NCBI GenBank assembly: GCA_019239915.1
Contig: JAFAZF010000014.1
Location: forward strand, 82,499-146,498
DNA: 64,000 nucleotides
Origin: Sphingomonadaceae bacterium
GTDB lineage: Bacteria; Pseudomonadota; Alphaproteobacteria; Sphingomonadales; Sphingomonadaceae
Reading direction: 5' to 3'
Shown: positions 18,984 through 27,902 of the stretch, piece after piece
Position numbering within the stretch: the first letter of the stretch is position 1
Layout of the letters: every line of letters begins with the position of its first letter
Notes under the pieces: generated by a model
Told to the model about the DNA's origin: nothing
Seen by the model: only the letters and a program-made list of their open reading frames with translations
Databases searched by the model: none
Program-made: the position numbers and the translations under genes

Positions 18984-19214
18984 ATGAAGCGGGGTCAGCT
19001 GGTCACCGAGATTTGGCGGTCAGATCGAAAGCGCTCGGTCGTTATCCTGAAGCGCGGCAGACTCTTCTCGTGGGAAGAGCATGGTGAGGAATTGGATTGC
19101 GGCGAGAGGTTCTGGACGATCCTTTCCGGCGGTGGCCTGTTCGAAACTGCGGATGCAGCCGAGCGAGCTGCGTGTGTAGAACTTTCCTGGCTGCGAAGAC
19201 CTTCTCCGAACTGA
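18984..19214 (+). CDS. Small conserved-looking hypothetical protein
   Basis: A 76-residue soluble protein of unknown function, starting 11 bases after the Nudix stop with ATG 18984. The sequence is rich in aromatic and charged residues (TEIWRSDRKRSVVILKRGRL, SWEEHGEELDCGERFW, GGLFETADAAERAA), which looks like a small folded domain rather than a random frame. Codon use is less GC-biased than the neighbours. No domain recognised. Confidence 0.6.
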   Translation: MKRGQLVTEIWRSDRKRSVVILKRGRLFSWEEHGEELDCGERFWTILSGGGLFETADAAERAACVELSWLRRPSPN

Positions 19215-19350
19215 GCGGTACCAGGCGAGCCTTGACCTTTGCCGCCGCTTCCGCCATGGGCGCCGCTTCGCAATTGGCCCCGCACGTCCGGTGAAGCGGT
19301 GGCCCTGCCGGATCTCTCCCGATTTCCGAACAGCGCGGCTCCGGGCTGAA

Positions 19351-19373
19351 CGCCGCGGCATTTCGCCGCGGCG
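19351..19373 (+). promoter_or_regulatory. Perfect 9-bp hairpin in the rpsD leader
   Basis: CGCCGCGGC (19351-19359), loop ATTTC, GCCGCGGCG (19365-19373), lying 21 bases before the rpsD start and just upstream of its ribosome site (GAAGGA, 19383-19388). There is no U-run, so it is not a simple terminator. A leader structure for regulation or RNA processing is possible; function is inference. Confidence 0.4.
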
Positions 19374-19394
19374 AACGCAGTTGAAGGACCTGTC

Positions 19395-20009
19395 ATGTCG
19401 AAGCGCAGCAGCGCCAAGCACAAGCTCGATCGCCGCATGGGCGAGAATATCTGGGGTCGCCCGAAGAGCCCGGTCAACAAGCGCGAATACGGCCCCGGCC
19501 AGCACGGCCAGCGCCGCAAGGGCAAGACCTCGGACTACGGCATCCAGCTCAAGGCGAAGCAGAAGCTCAAGGGCTATTACGGCGACGTCACCGAGAAGCA
19601 GTTCAAGAAGGCCTATATCGAGGCCGCCCGCATGAAGGGCGACACCGGCCAGAACCTGATCGGCCTGCTCGAGCGCCGGCTCGACGCGATCGTCTATCGC
19701 GCCAAGTTCGCGCCGACGATCTTCGCCTCGCGCCAGCTCGTCAGCCACGGCCACATCCGCGTCAACGGCGTGAAGTGCAACATCGCCAGCCGGCTCGTGA
19801 AGGTCGGCGACGTCGTCGAGCTCGGCTCGAAGGCGCAGGAGATGGCACTGGTGCTCGAGGCGCAGAGCCTCTCCGAGCGCGAGGTGCCCGATTATGTCGT
19901 GCAGGACGGCACCGCCAAGGTGCAGTTCAGCCGCGTGCCCGCGCTCGACGAGGTGCCCTATCCGGTGAAGATGGAACCGAACCTAGTCGTCGAGTTCTAT
20001 TCGCGCTGA
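19395..20009 (+). CDS. rpsD: 30S ribosomal protein S4
   Basis: Primary 16S rRNA-binding protein of the small subunit. The 204-residue length is normal. It begins [20 protein letters not shown], has the [20 protein letters not shown] stretch and the S4 RNA-binding domain around [20 protein letters not shown] and [20 protein letters not shown]. Single-gene arrangement: preceded by a leader hairpin and followed by a strong terminator, so it is probably its own transcription unit rather than part of a ribosomal operon. Confidence 0.97.
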   Translation: MSKRSSAKHKLDRRMGENIWGRPKSPVNKREYGPGQHGQRRKGKTSDYGIQLKAKQKLKGYYGDVTEKQFKKAYIEAARMKGDTGQNLIGLLERRLDAIVYRAKFAPTIFASRQLVSHGHIRVNGVKCNIASRLVKVGDVVELGSKAQEMALVLEAQSLSEREVPDYVVQDGTAKVQFSRVPALDEVPYPVKMEPNLVVEFYSR

Positions 20010-20031
20010 GCCTGGCGGCAGCTCTGTTTCG

Positions 20032-20067
20032 AAGGGGGCGGTCCGTTCGGGCCGCCCTTTTCGTTTG
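20032..20067 (+). terminator. Rho-independent terminator of rpsD
   Basis: Stem GGGCGG (20036-20041) with CCGCCC (20052-20057), extended inside by T-G, C-G and C-G pairs around a GTTC loop and outside by A-T and G-T pairs, followed by TTTTCGTTT. It lies 23 bases after the rpsD stop. Confidence 0.85.
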
Positions 20068-20117
20068 TCATACAGCGCTTATAGGCAAGCCCGACTCTCC
20101 AGGAGACGATTCCCCTC

Positions 20118-21116
20118 ATGCCCGCCCGCCAGCCGCCCGAATGGGCGCCGCACGAAGCCGTCTGGATCGGGTGGCCGAGCCACGAGGAGCTGTGGCTGGA
20201 GGACCTCGGCCGCGCGCGCCGCGAGGTCGCCGGGTTCGCGCGCGCGGTCCATGCCGAGGGACGCGGCGAACGCGTGATCCTCGTCGCCGCCAACGAGGAG
20301 GCGGAGGCGAGCGCCAAGGCGGTCGGCGTCGATGTCATGACTGCGACGTTCGGCGACGTCTGGTTGCGTGATACCGGTCCCATCGTGGTGCTCGGCGAGC
20401 ATAGCCGCGCCGCGCGCCGCTTCGCGTTCAACGGCTGGGGTGGCAAGTACAACCTCAAGGGCGATCAGACGATCGGCGCAATCCTCGCCGGACGCGCCAA
20501 CCTCGCGCTGGTGACGCGCGAATGGGTGCTCGAGGGCGGCGCCATCGACGTCGACGGCACCGGCCTCGCCGTCACCACCGAGCAGTGCCTGCTCAATCCG
20601 AACCGCAATCCCGAGCTTACCAAGCAGGCGATCGAGCGGCGGCTCGCGGTCGATCTCGGCATCGATCGCGTGCTGTGGCTCGGCGACGGCCTGCTCAACG
20701 ACCATACCGATGGCCACGTCGACAATCTCGCGCGCTTCATCGGCAGGAACCGGCTCGCCATTCCGACGCCGGCGGGGCGCGACGATCCCAACGCGGCGGC
20801 GTTCCGCACCGCCGAGGCGCGCGCGAAACGCTTCGGGGTCGAGGTGGTGCTCGTGCCCTCGCCCGGCCGCGTCGAGCGCGACGGCGAGATCGTGCCCGCC
20901 TCCTACATGAACTTCTACATCGGCAACGCGGCGGTGGTGATCCCGGTCTGGGGTGCGGACAACGACCAGGCGGCGGTCGACGCGATCGGCGCGCTCTTCC
21001 CCGATCGCGACGCGGTCGGCATTCGCAGCGACCATCTGCTCACCGGCGGCGGCAGCTTCCACTGCATCTCGCAGCAATTGCCGACCCGCGATGCGATGAA
21101 GGCGGTCGGGGGATGA
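20118..21116 (+). CDS. aguA: Agmatine deiminase
   Basis: Converts agmatine to N-carbamoylputrescine and ammonia. The 332-residue product starts with PPEWAPHEAVWIGWPSHEELW and carries the family motifs FGDVWLRDTGPI, FNGWGGKYN, EGGAIDVDGTG, NDHTDGHVDN and the C-terminal GGGSFHCISQQ, whose Cys316 is the nucleophile. With aguB downstream it forms the two-step agmatine-to-putrescine route. Agmatine must come from elsewhere, as no arginine decarboxylase is in the window. Confidence 0.96.
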   Translation: MPARQPPEWAPHEAVWIGWPSHEELWLEDLGRARREVAGFARAVHAEGRGERVILVAANEEAEASAKAVGVDVMTATFGDVWLRDTGPIVVLGEHSRAARRFAFNGWGGKYNLKGDQTIGAILAGRANLALVTREWVLEGGAIDVDGTGLAVTTEQCLLNPNRNPELTKQAIERRLAVDLGIDRVLWLGDGLLNDHTDGHVDNLARFIGRNRLAIPTPAGRDDPNAAAFRTAEARAKRFGVEVVLVPSPGRVERDGEIVPASYMNFYIGNAAVVIPVWGADNDQAAVDAIGALFPDRDAVGIRSDHLLTGGGSFHCISQQLPTRDAMKAVGG

Positions 21117-21159
21117 TTTCTCCGGCTCGCGATCTACATTTCGCTTGAAACATTCAGCC

Positions 21160-21252
21160 GTCATTCCCGCGAAGGCGGGAATCCATAGGCCTTGCCCTCG
21201 AGCTTTCACTACAGCGGTTGAGACTATGGATCCCCGCCTGCGCGGGGATGAC
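21160..21252. repeat. Large inverted repeat between aguA and aguB
   Basis: Two 29-base arms, 21160-21188 (starting GTCATTCCCGCGAAGGCGGG) and 21224-21252 (ending CGCCTGCGCGGGGATGAC), are inverted copies with few mismatches around a 35-base loop. The 'cattcccgcgaaggcgggaatcc' element is a common dispersed repeat in proteobacteria and unrelated to the REP family at 3664. Confidence 0.85.
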
Positions 21253-21280
21253 GAACTTTAGAGCGAGAGCAAGGTTGTCA

Positions 21281-22129
21281 ATGACCGAAGTCACCGTCGC
21301 CGCGCTGCAGCTCGCCTTCGAGGACGATGTCGCGCGCAACATCGCCAACGTCTCCGAGCTGGTGCGCGATGCGGCGGCGCGCGGCGCCCAGGTGATCCTG
21401 CCGCCAGAGCTGTTCGAGGGGCCCTATTTCTGCCGCGTCGAGGACGAGGGACTGTTTGCGACGGCGCAGCCGACCGAGCGGCATCCGTCGGTGCTGGCGA
21501 TGCGCGCGCTGGCCGCCGAGCTCGGCGTCCACATCCCCACCAGCTTCTTCGAGTGCGACGGCCCGCACTACTATAACAGCCTGGCGATGATCGGGCCGGA
21601 TGGCGCGGTGCAGGGCGTCTACCGCAAGAGCCACATTCCGGACGGACCCGGCTACGAGGAGAAATTCTATTTCCGTCCGGGCAATACCGGCTTCCGCGTC
21701 TGGAAGGATGCGCCGGTGCCGCTCGGCGTCGGCGTCTGCTGGGACCAATGGTATCCGGAGACGGCACGCGCGCTGATGCTGATGGGCGCGGAGATCCTCT
21801 TCTATCCGACCGCGATCGGCGCCGAGCCGCACGACCCCTCGCTCGATACGTCGCGGCTGTGGCGGCGCGCGATGGTCGGTCACGCCGTCTCCAACGTCGT
21901 GCCGGTGGTGGCCGCCAACCGTATCGGCGACGAGGAAGGCCAGCTCTTCTACGGCCACAGCTTCATCTGCGACGAGCGCGGAGACATGCTCACGGAGTTC
22001 GGCGCCAAGGAGACCGGCGCGCTCGTCGCGACGCTCGATCTCGATCGCGTGAAGCGGCACCGCGCCGCGTTCGGCTTCTTCCGCGATCGCCGGCCCGAGC
22101 TTTACGGGCGTCTCGTCGAGGACGTCTAG
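21281..22129 (+). CDS. aguB: N-carbamoylputrescine amidase
   Basis: Nitrilase-superfamily enzyme that hydrolyses N-carbamoylputrescine to putrescine, CO2 and ammonia. The 282-residue product has the complete Glu-Lys-Cys triad: Glu43 (LPPELFEGPYFC), Lys116 (GVYRKSHIP) and Cys153 (GVGVCWDQWYPE). The ATG 21281 begins the first strand (TEVTVAALQLAF); the longer frame starting at 21218 crosses the inverted repeat and is rejected. Acts directly after AguA; the intervening palindrome may affect how the two genes are co-expressed. Confidence 0.96.
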   Translation: MTEVTVAALQLAFEDDVARNIANVSELVRDAAARGAQVILPPELFEGPYFCRVEDEGLFATAQPTERHPSVLAMRALAAELGVHIPTSFFECDGPHYYNSLAMIGPDGAVQGVYRKSHIPDGPGYEEKFYFRPGNTGFRVWKDAPVPLGVGVCWDQWYPETARALMLMGAEILFYPTAIGAEPHDPSLDTSRLWRRAMVGHAVSNVVPVVAANRIGDEEGQLFYGHSFICDERGDMLTEFGAKETGALVATLDLDRVKRHRAAFGFFRDRRPELYGRLVEDV

Positions 22130-22160
22130 AGCGCTATTCGACCAACCTGAATCGCCTCAG

Positions 22161-22285
22161 CCGTTCGGGCTGAGCCCTTCGACGGCCTGCCAAGGCAGGC
22201 GCTCAGGATGAATTTCGATCCTGCGGATCGAAATCGAAGCCCATGCGCTGTGGCTGCCCTTCGACTTCGCTCAGGGCGAGCGGGG
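22161..22285. repeat. REP-like palindromic repeat, diverged copy 3
   Basis: Starts CCGTTCGGGCTGAGCCCTTC and ends with the inverted arm CCCTTCGACTTCGCTCAGGG CGAGCGG. Internal short palindromes (GCCTGCCAAGGCAGGC and GATTTCGATC-CTGCG-like pairs around 22213-22236) suggest a composite element. The rest of the 277-base gap between aguB and the 22407 gene shows no coding signal. Confidence 0.65.
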
Positions 22286-22406
22286 AATGATGGATCAGTC
22301 AGGCCGAAAAAGGTTCAAAAAGCGCCGAGGGCGGTCTCGCCGCACTTTTCATGTGCATAGCCGCCGTCTTGCGGGTAGCGCCGTCCCGATCAGGCACAGA
22401 TAGACC

Positions 22407-25400
22407 ATGAGCAACGACGCGCGCCCGATCTTCTTCGACCAGTCCGGTCGCCGCAAACGGCGCTTCACGATCGGGGTGGTCGCGTTCCTGGCGCTGATCC
22501 TGCTCGCGCTTCTGCTGTTCGTGACCTCGATCGTCGAGGTCGCGCCGCAGCGGCAGCTGCCGTTCGAGGCGGAGCGCACGCCGATCCACGGCGCCCGCGG
22601 GCCGGTCGGCGCGCTCGCGCACGATGCCAAGAAGCGGCTCAATCGCGTGATCCGCGATGCCGGCTGGTTCCTGCCGGGCTCACCCAGCAAGCCGGCGACG
22701 CCCTCCGCGCTCAGCGTCGCCTTCCACGCGCCGTGGGACGATGCCAGCGCCGCCTCGCTGCAGCGCCACGTCAACGATGTCGACTGGCTGATCCCGGCGT
22801 GGATGTCGGTCAGCGGCCCGCGTTTCACCTTCACCGTCTTTCCGGACGTCCGCGCCCACGAGATCCTCGCCAGCGCGACGCACCGCCCGAAGCTGCTGCC
22901 GATGGTGCAGGATGCGATCCAGGGTACTTGGGATCCGAAGAACGCCGCCGGGCTGCTCCACGACCCGCGTTCCCGCGCGCGTTTCCTCGATGTGCTCGAG
23001 CAGCAGCTGCTCAGGATGCGCGCCGACGGCGCCTGCTTCGACATCGAGGCGATCCCGCCGAGCGCGCAGGCCGATTATCTCAGGCTGCTGAACGAGGCGA
23101 ACACGCGGTTCGATCGGCATGGCTGGCTGCTCACCGTGGCGGTGCCGGTCGGGGATCCCGACTGGAACCTCAAGGCCTATGCGGCGATCGCCGACAAGAT
23201 CTTCCTGATGGCCTATGACGAGCATGACGACAGCGGCGATCCCGGCCCGATCGCGAGCCAGGGCTGGTTTATCCAGACCGTCGCGCATGCGCTGCAGGGC
23301 GTGCCGCGCGACAAGGTCGTCGTCGCGCTGGGCTCCTATTCCTATGACTGGGGCAAGGGCGTCGACACCGACACGCTCTCGGTCGAGGATGCGTGGCTGC
23401 GCGCGCACGAGTCGAATACCATCCCGAGCTTCGACAAGGCGAGCGCCAACTCGGTCTACGATTATGACGAGAACGGCGTCCATCACGAGGTCTGGATCGA
23501 GGACGCCGCGACGATCGCCAACGAGATGGCGATCCTGCGCCGCTCGGGCCTCCAAGGCTTCGCACTGTGGCGGCTCGGCACCGAGGATCCGTCGATCTGG
23601 GAGCTCTTCGGTCGCGCCCATGCCAACGGCGCCGACCCACGCACGATCCGCGCGATCCCGGCCGGCACCGACGTCGACATCGAAGGCTCGGGCGAGATAT
23701 TGCGCGTCGGCTCGGTGCCGGTGCCGGGCTTCCGCGATGTCGCGCTCGACAACCACGGACTAATCGCGGACCTCCGCTTCACCCAGCTTCCGCTGCCCTA
23801 TACGATCGAACGCGCGGGCTATCGGCCGGGCTATGTCGCGCTGACGTTCGACGACGGGCCCGACGCCAACTTCACGCCGAAGATCCTCGATATTCTGAGG
23901 GCCAAGGGGGTGCACGCCACCTTCTTCATCATCGGCGAAAACGCGCTCACCAACCGCGGCCTGCTCAATCGGCTCGTCGCCGAGGGCCACGAGATCGGCA
24001 ACCACACCTACACCCATCCCAATCTCGGCCGCATGACGACCGGCGAAACCGATCTCGAACTCAACGCCACGCAGCGCCTCTTCCAGGCCTTCACCGGCCG
24101 ATCGATGCGGCTGTTCCGCGCGCCCTATTTCGGTGACGCCGAGCCGACCACGGCGGACGAGATCGACGCGGTGTGGCGCGGCCAGCAGCTCGGCTATCTC
24201 TCCGTCGGCCTCCATGTCGACGCCCAGGATTGGCAGCGCCCGGGCGTGCCCGCGATCATCCGCAACGTCATGGACGGCGTCGCCTCCGACGACCCGGATC
24301 GCAGCGCGCAGGTGGTGCTGCTCCACGATTCGGGCGGCGACCGGCGCCAGACGATCGAGGCGCTGCCGACGATCATCGATCAGCTGCGCGCGAAGGGCTA
24401 CAAGTTCGTCACCGCCTCGCAGTTGATCGGCCTCACGCAGGATCAGGTGATGCCGCGCATCGCGGCGAGCGACCGGCTGGCGGCGCGCATGAACCTCGCG
24501 CTGTTCAGCACGCTCGGCTTCATCGTCCAGGCGCTGCACTGGCTGTTCGCGATCGCGATCTCGGTCGGCATTGCGCGTTCGGTGCTGCTCTCGGCGCTGG
24601 CGCTGTGGCAGGCGCGGCGCGAGAACCGCACCGTCTTCCCGCCGATCGATCCGGATCGCTTCGTCTCGGTGCTGATTCCCGCCTTCAACGAGGCGCGCGT
24701 GATCGAGCGATCGGTGCGGCGCGTGCTCGACAGCCGCGACGTCGAGATCGAGGTGATCGTGATCGACGACGGTTCGAAGGACGAAACCAGCGCGATCGTC
24801 CGCGCCGCCTTTGCCGACGAGCCGCGCGTCCGCCTGCTCACGCTCGAGAATGGCGGCAAGGCGCGTGCGCTCAACCAGGGGCTGCTGCTCGCACGCGGCG
24901 AGATCGTGATCGCGCTCGACGCCGACACCCAGTTCGAGCCGACGACGATCGCGCGGCTGGCGCGCTGGTTCGTCGATCCGACGATCGGCGCGGTGGCGGG
25001 CAACGCCAAGGTCGGCAATCGCATCAATCTCGTCACGCGCTGGCAGGCGCTCGAATATGTCACCGCGCAGAATCTCGAGCGGCGCGCGCTCGCCGCGCTC
25101 GGCGCGATGACGGTCGTGCCCGGCGCGGTCGGCGCATGGCGTGCCGCGACGCTGCGCGAGATCGGCGGGTACCCGTCGGATACACTGGCCGAGGATCAGG
25201 ACCTCACCATCGCGATCCAGCGCGCCGGCTGGGACGTGCGCTACGATCAATATGCGGTGGCGTGGACCGAGGCGCCCGAGAACGCCGCCGGGCTCGCCAA
25301 GCAGCGCTTCCGCTGGGCGTTCGGAACGCTACAATGCCTGTGGAAGCATCGCGCGGTGATGGCGAAAGGCAAGCCACGGGGCCTCGCCTATATCGGCCTG

Positions 25401-25769
25401 CCGCAGGCGATCCTGTTCCAGATCGGCTTCGCTGCGATCTCGCCGGTGATCGACCTCGCGCTGATCGTGAACATCGCCGGCACCTACATCTCGGTGCACG
25501 AGCATGGCTGGGCGGCGACGCAGACCGATCTCTACAAGATGCTGATCTATTGGCTGCTGTTCACGATGATCGATGTGCTTTCGGGCGTGATCGCCTTCGC
25601 GCTCGAGCGACACGAGCGCTGGCGGCTGCTCGCGCTGATGATCCCGCAGCGCGTCGGCTATCGCCAGATCATGTATTATGTCGTGCTGAAGGCGCTGGCG
25701 CAGGCCGCACGGGGTCCGCGCGTCGGCTGGGGCAAGCTCGAGCGGAGCGGGCGTGTCGAGGCCGCCTGA
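22407..25769 (+). CDS. Trifunctional membrane protein: GH18-like domain, polysaccharide deacetylase and family-2 glycosyltransferase
   Basis: An 1120-residue fusion for making a surface polysaccharide, probably of N-acetylhexosamine type. One membrane segment at about 20-42 is followed by a periplasmic GH18-like barrel (about 100-410) with DGACFDIE at 207-214, a version of DGxDxDxE that keeps the catalytic Glu214 but has Cys for one Asp. Next is a NodB/CE4 deacetylase (about 473-680) with TFDDGPD (480-486), zinc motif HTYTH (533-537) and RAPYF. Membrane segments near 700-735 lead to a cytoplasmic GT2 domain with DDGS (787-790), DAD (838-840), EDQD (929-932) and QRFRW (966-970), then further membrane helices. 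Order of domains implies synthesis at the inner membrane coupled to deacetylation and trimming outside. The product polymer is unknown. Confidence 0.92.
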   Translation: MSNDARPIFFDQSGRRKRRFTIGVVAFLALILLALLLFVTSIVEVAPQRQLPFEAERTPIHGARGPVGALAHDAKKRLNRVIRDAGWFLPGSPSKPATPSALSVAFHAPWDDASAASLQRHVNDVDWLIPAWMSVSGPRFTFTVFPDVRAHEILASATHRPKLLPMVQDAIQGTWDPKNAAGLLHDPRSRARFLDVLEQQLLRMRADGACFDIEAIPPSAQADYLRLLNEANTRFDRHGWLLTVAVPVGDPDWNLKAYAAIADKIFLMAYDEHDDSGDPGPIASQGWFIQTVAHALQGVPRDKVVVALGSYSYDWGKGVDTDTLSVEDAWLRAHESNTIPSFDKASANSVYDYDENGVHHEVWIEDAATIANEMAILRRSGLQGFALWRLGTEDPSIWELFGRAHANGADPRTIRAIPAGTDVDIEGSGEILRVGSVPVPGFRDVALDNHGLIADLRFTQLPLPYTIERAGYRPGYVALTFDDGPDANFTPKILDILRAKGVHATFFIIGENALTNRGLLNRLVAEGHEIGNHTYTHPNLGRMTTGETDLELNATQRLFQAFTGRSMRLFRAPYFGDAEPTTADEIDAVWRGQQLGYLSVGLHVDAQDWQRPGVPAIIRNVMDGVASDDPDRSAQVVLLHDSGGDRRQTIEALPTIIDQLRAKGYKFVTASQLIGLTQDQVMPRIAASDRLAARMNLALFSTLGFIVQALHWLFAIAISVGIARSVLLSALALWQARRENRTVFPPIDPDRFVSVLIPAFNEARVIERSVRRVLDSRDVEIEVIVIDDGSKDETSAIVRAAFADEPRVRLLTLENGGKARALNQGLLLARGEIVIALDADTQFEPTTIARLARWFVDPTIGAVAGNAKVGNRINLVTRWQALEYVTAQNLERRALAALGAMTVVPGAVGAWRAATLREIGGYPSDTLAEDQDLTIAIQRAGWDVRYDQYAVAWTEAPENAAGLAKQRFRWAFGTLQCLWKHRAVMAKGKPRGLAYIGLPQAILFQIGFAAISPVIDLALIVNIAGTYISVHEHGWAATQTDLYKMLIYWLLFTMIDVLSGVIAFALERHERWRLLALMIPQRVGYRQIMYYVVLKALAQAARGPRVGWGKLERSGRVEAA

Positions 25770-27150
25770 GCCGACCGCCGCGCCCGTTCCCGCCCCGGCC
25801 CTTCCTGCCTGGCTCATCCCCGCGCTGATCGCGGCGCTCGCCACCTGCCAGATCGCGACGTTCCGCTGGGGCGTGATCATGCCCGACGCGGTCGTCCAAT
25901 ATGGTCAAGCGCTGTCCGGCGATTATGGCGACTGGCATCCGCCGGTGATGGCGTGGCTCTGGCGCTGGCTGGGCGCGGCGCGCTTCGGCTCGGCGCCGAT
26001 GCTGCTCCTCCAGGTCTCGCTCTACTGGCTGGGGCTCGGCCTGATCGCCGACGGGCTGCGGCGCGCATGGCCGGAGCGGCGCTGGTGGCCGCTGCTCCCG
26101 ATCCTGATCGGCGCGCTGCCGATCCCGTTCGGCCAGCTCGCCGCGGTGCTCAAGGACAGCCAGCTCGCCGCCTGCCTGCTCGCGGCGAGCGGTATCGCGA
26201 TCTGGCACGCACTGCAGGGCCGCACGATGCGCTGGCCGGCGCGCGTGGCGATCGCGGTACTCGTCGTCATCGCCGCGGCGGCGCGGTTCAACGCGCCGTT
26301 TGCAGGTGCGCCGGTGCTGCTGCTCGCGCTGCCGCGGCCGCCGCGCGGACCGATCTGTATGATTGTTGCGGCACTGCCGGCGATCGCGCTGCTGTTCGCG
26401 ACCGCTGTGCTGATCAACCAGCTGATGTTGCAACCGCGCGCCCAGCGGCCGATGCTCAGCCTCGTCAATTTCGATCTTGCTGGCATCAGCCTGCGCAGCG
26501 GCACGAACGTCTATCCGCCGGCGGCGCGGCCGACGATGGTGTTGCTCGCACGATGCTATTCGCCGGCGAGCTTCAATCCGCACTACGCGGCCGATTGCGA
26601 CACGGTCGAAGGCGGGCTCCATCAGCGCTACGACGCGCAAGGCGGCGCGCTGCCGGTCTGGCTCGGCGCGATCGCGCATCATCCGCTCGCCTACGCCAGG
26701 CATCGGCTCGCGCACTTCAACGTCAACCAGCGTTTCGCCGTCGCGCATGTGCCGGACGACGCCGTCTTCATCGCCACCACTCCGAACGATCTCGGCCTCT
26801 TCTTCAAGGCAGGCCCGGCGACGCTGGGCATCTATCATGTCGCGACCTGGCTTGCCTGGTCGCCGCTCGGCCGTCCGGCGACGTGGCTGGTCGTCGCGCT
26901 TGGCGTCTTGCTGTGCACCGGCAGCGTCCCGGCTCGCCTGCTCGCGCTTTCGGCGCTGCTCTATGGCGCCGGTTACGCCATGGTCAGCGTCGCGCCGGAC
27001 CTGCGTTACAATCTCTGGACGTTGCTTGCCGCGATGCTCGCGCTGCTGATCGGATGGGACACGATGTCGCCCCGCCAGCGGTTGTTCGGCGTCGCGCTGC
27101 CGGCCGGCTTCGCAATGATGGCGGAGCTCATCGCGCTCTTCACGGCCTGA
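25753..27150 (+). CDS. Multipass membrane protein, possible GT-C-type glycosyltransferase
   Basis: A 465-residue integral inner-membrane protein with about nine to eleven hydrophobic segments (first at about 18-36). The first outer loop contains MPDAVVQYGQALSGDYGDWHPPVMAWLW; an acidic residue in this place followed by WHPP is typical of GT-C-fold lipid-linked sugar transferases, but no family was recognised. Start GTG 25753 overlaps the 3' end of the trifunctional gene by 17 bases, so the two are co-translated and probably work on the same glycan. Function is inference from this linkage. Confidence 0.78.
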   Translation: MSRPPEPTAAPVPAPALPAWLIPALIAALATCQIATFRWGVIMPDAVVQYGQALSGDYGDWHPPVMAWLWRWLGAARFGSAPMLLLQVSLYWLGLGLIADGLRRAWPERRWWPLLPILIGALPIPFGQLAAVLKDSQLAACLLAASGIAIWHALQGRTMRWPARVAIAVLVVIAAAARFNAPFAGAPVLLLALPRPPRGPICMIVAALPAIALLFATAVLINQLMLQPRAQRPMLSLVNFDLAGISLRSGTNVYPPAARPTMVLLARCYSPASFNPHYAADCDTVEGGLHQRYDAQGGALPVWLGAIAHHPLAYARHRLAHFNVNQRFAVAHVPDDAVFIATTPNDLGLFFKAGPATLGIYHVATWLAWSPLGRPATWLVVALGVLLCTGSVPARLLALSALLYGAGYAMVSVAPDLRYNLWTLLAAMLALLIGWDTMSPRQRLFGVALPAGFAMMAELIALFTA

Positions 27151-27308
27151 CCTCGCCACGCATCGGCCCGGCGCAAAGTTCCGCGAACTTTGCTGCGTCG
27201 CAGCGAAAATCGTCCCGACAGCGGCTCGACTCGTCGATTACAGGATGACGACAGCGGCTCCCGTCGCCATCTCGCCGCCACCGGGTCAACAGCGAGCGGG
27301 CTTCTTAC

Positions 27309-27893
27309 ATGCGGAAATATTGGACGGCGGCGATCGGCGCCGCCGTGCTGGCGTCGGCTGCCGTCGCGACGCCGGCGAACGCCCAGAGCTGGCAGTGCGC
27401 CACGTTCGCGCGCGCCTTTTCGGGGCTTCAGCTGTTCGGCCGTGCCGCCGGATGGTGGAAGCAGGCGGTAGGCAAATATGCCGAGGGCGCGATGCCGCAG
27501 CTCGGCTCGGTGCTCGTGTTCCGTGCCGGCCACGCGATGGGCGCCGGCCATGTCGCCACGGTCACCCAGATCATCAGCAACCGGGTCATCGCGGTCACGC
27601 ATGCCAACTGGTCGCCGATCGACGGCCATCGCGGTCAGATCGAGCGCGACGTCACCATCGAGGACACCTCGGCGAACAACGACTGGAGCGAGGTCAAGGT
27701 CTGGTACGCGCCGCTACAGGATCTCGGCACCAAATCCTACCGCACCTACGGCTTTATCTATGCGCCGCGGCCGTCGGCGCCGACGCGGCCGCGCGCGCCG
27801 CTGCTGATAGCGGAGACGTCGCGCACATTGCCGGCGGCGTCGCTTGCCGATCCGGTCGCGGTGCCGGGCTTTACCGCGCGGCACAGCGCCTGA
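27309..27893 (+). CDS. Exported CHAP-domain amidase/peptidase
   Basis: A 194-residue periplasmic protein with signal peptide 1-26 (ends TPANAQ). The CHAP domain keeps its catalytic residues: Cys30 in WQCATFARAF, His81 in GAGHVATVTQ and Asn100 in VTHANWSP. CHAP enzymes cut peptidoglycan amide bonds, so a cell-wall remodelling role is likely. The C-terminal 50 residues are a Pro/Ala-rich tail. It follows the glycan genes at 22407-27150 but with a 158-base gap, so a functional link is open. Confidence 0.86.
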   Translation: MRKYWTAAIGAAVLASAAVATPANAQSWQCATFARAFSGLQLFGRAAGWWKQAVGKYAEGAMPQLGSVLVFRAGHAMGAGHVATVTQIISNRVIAVTHANWSPIDGHRGQIERDVTIEDTSANNDWSEVKVWYAPLQDLGTKSYRTYGFIYAPRPSAPTRPRAPLLIAETSRTLPAASLADPVAVPGFTARHSA

Positions 27894-27902
27894 TGGTCTA
27901 AG

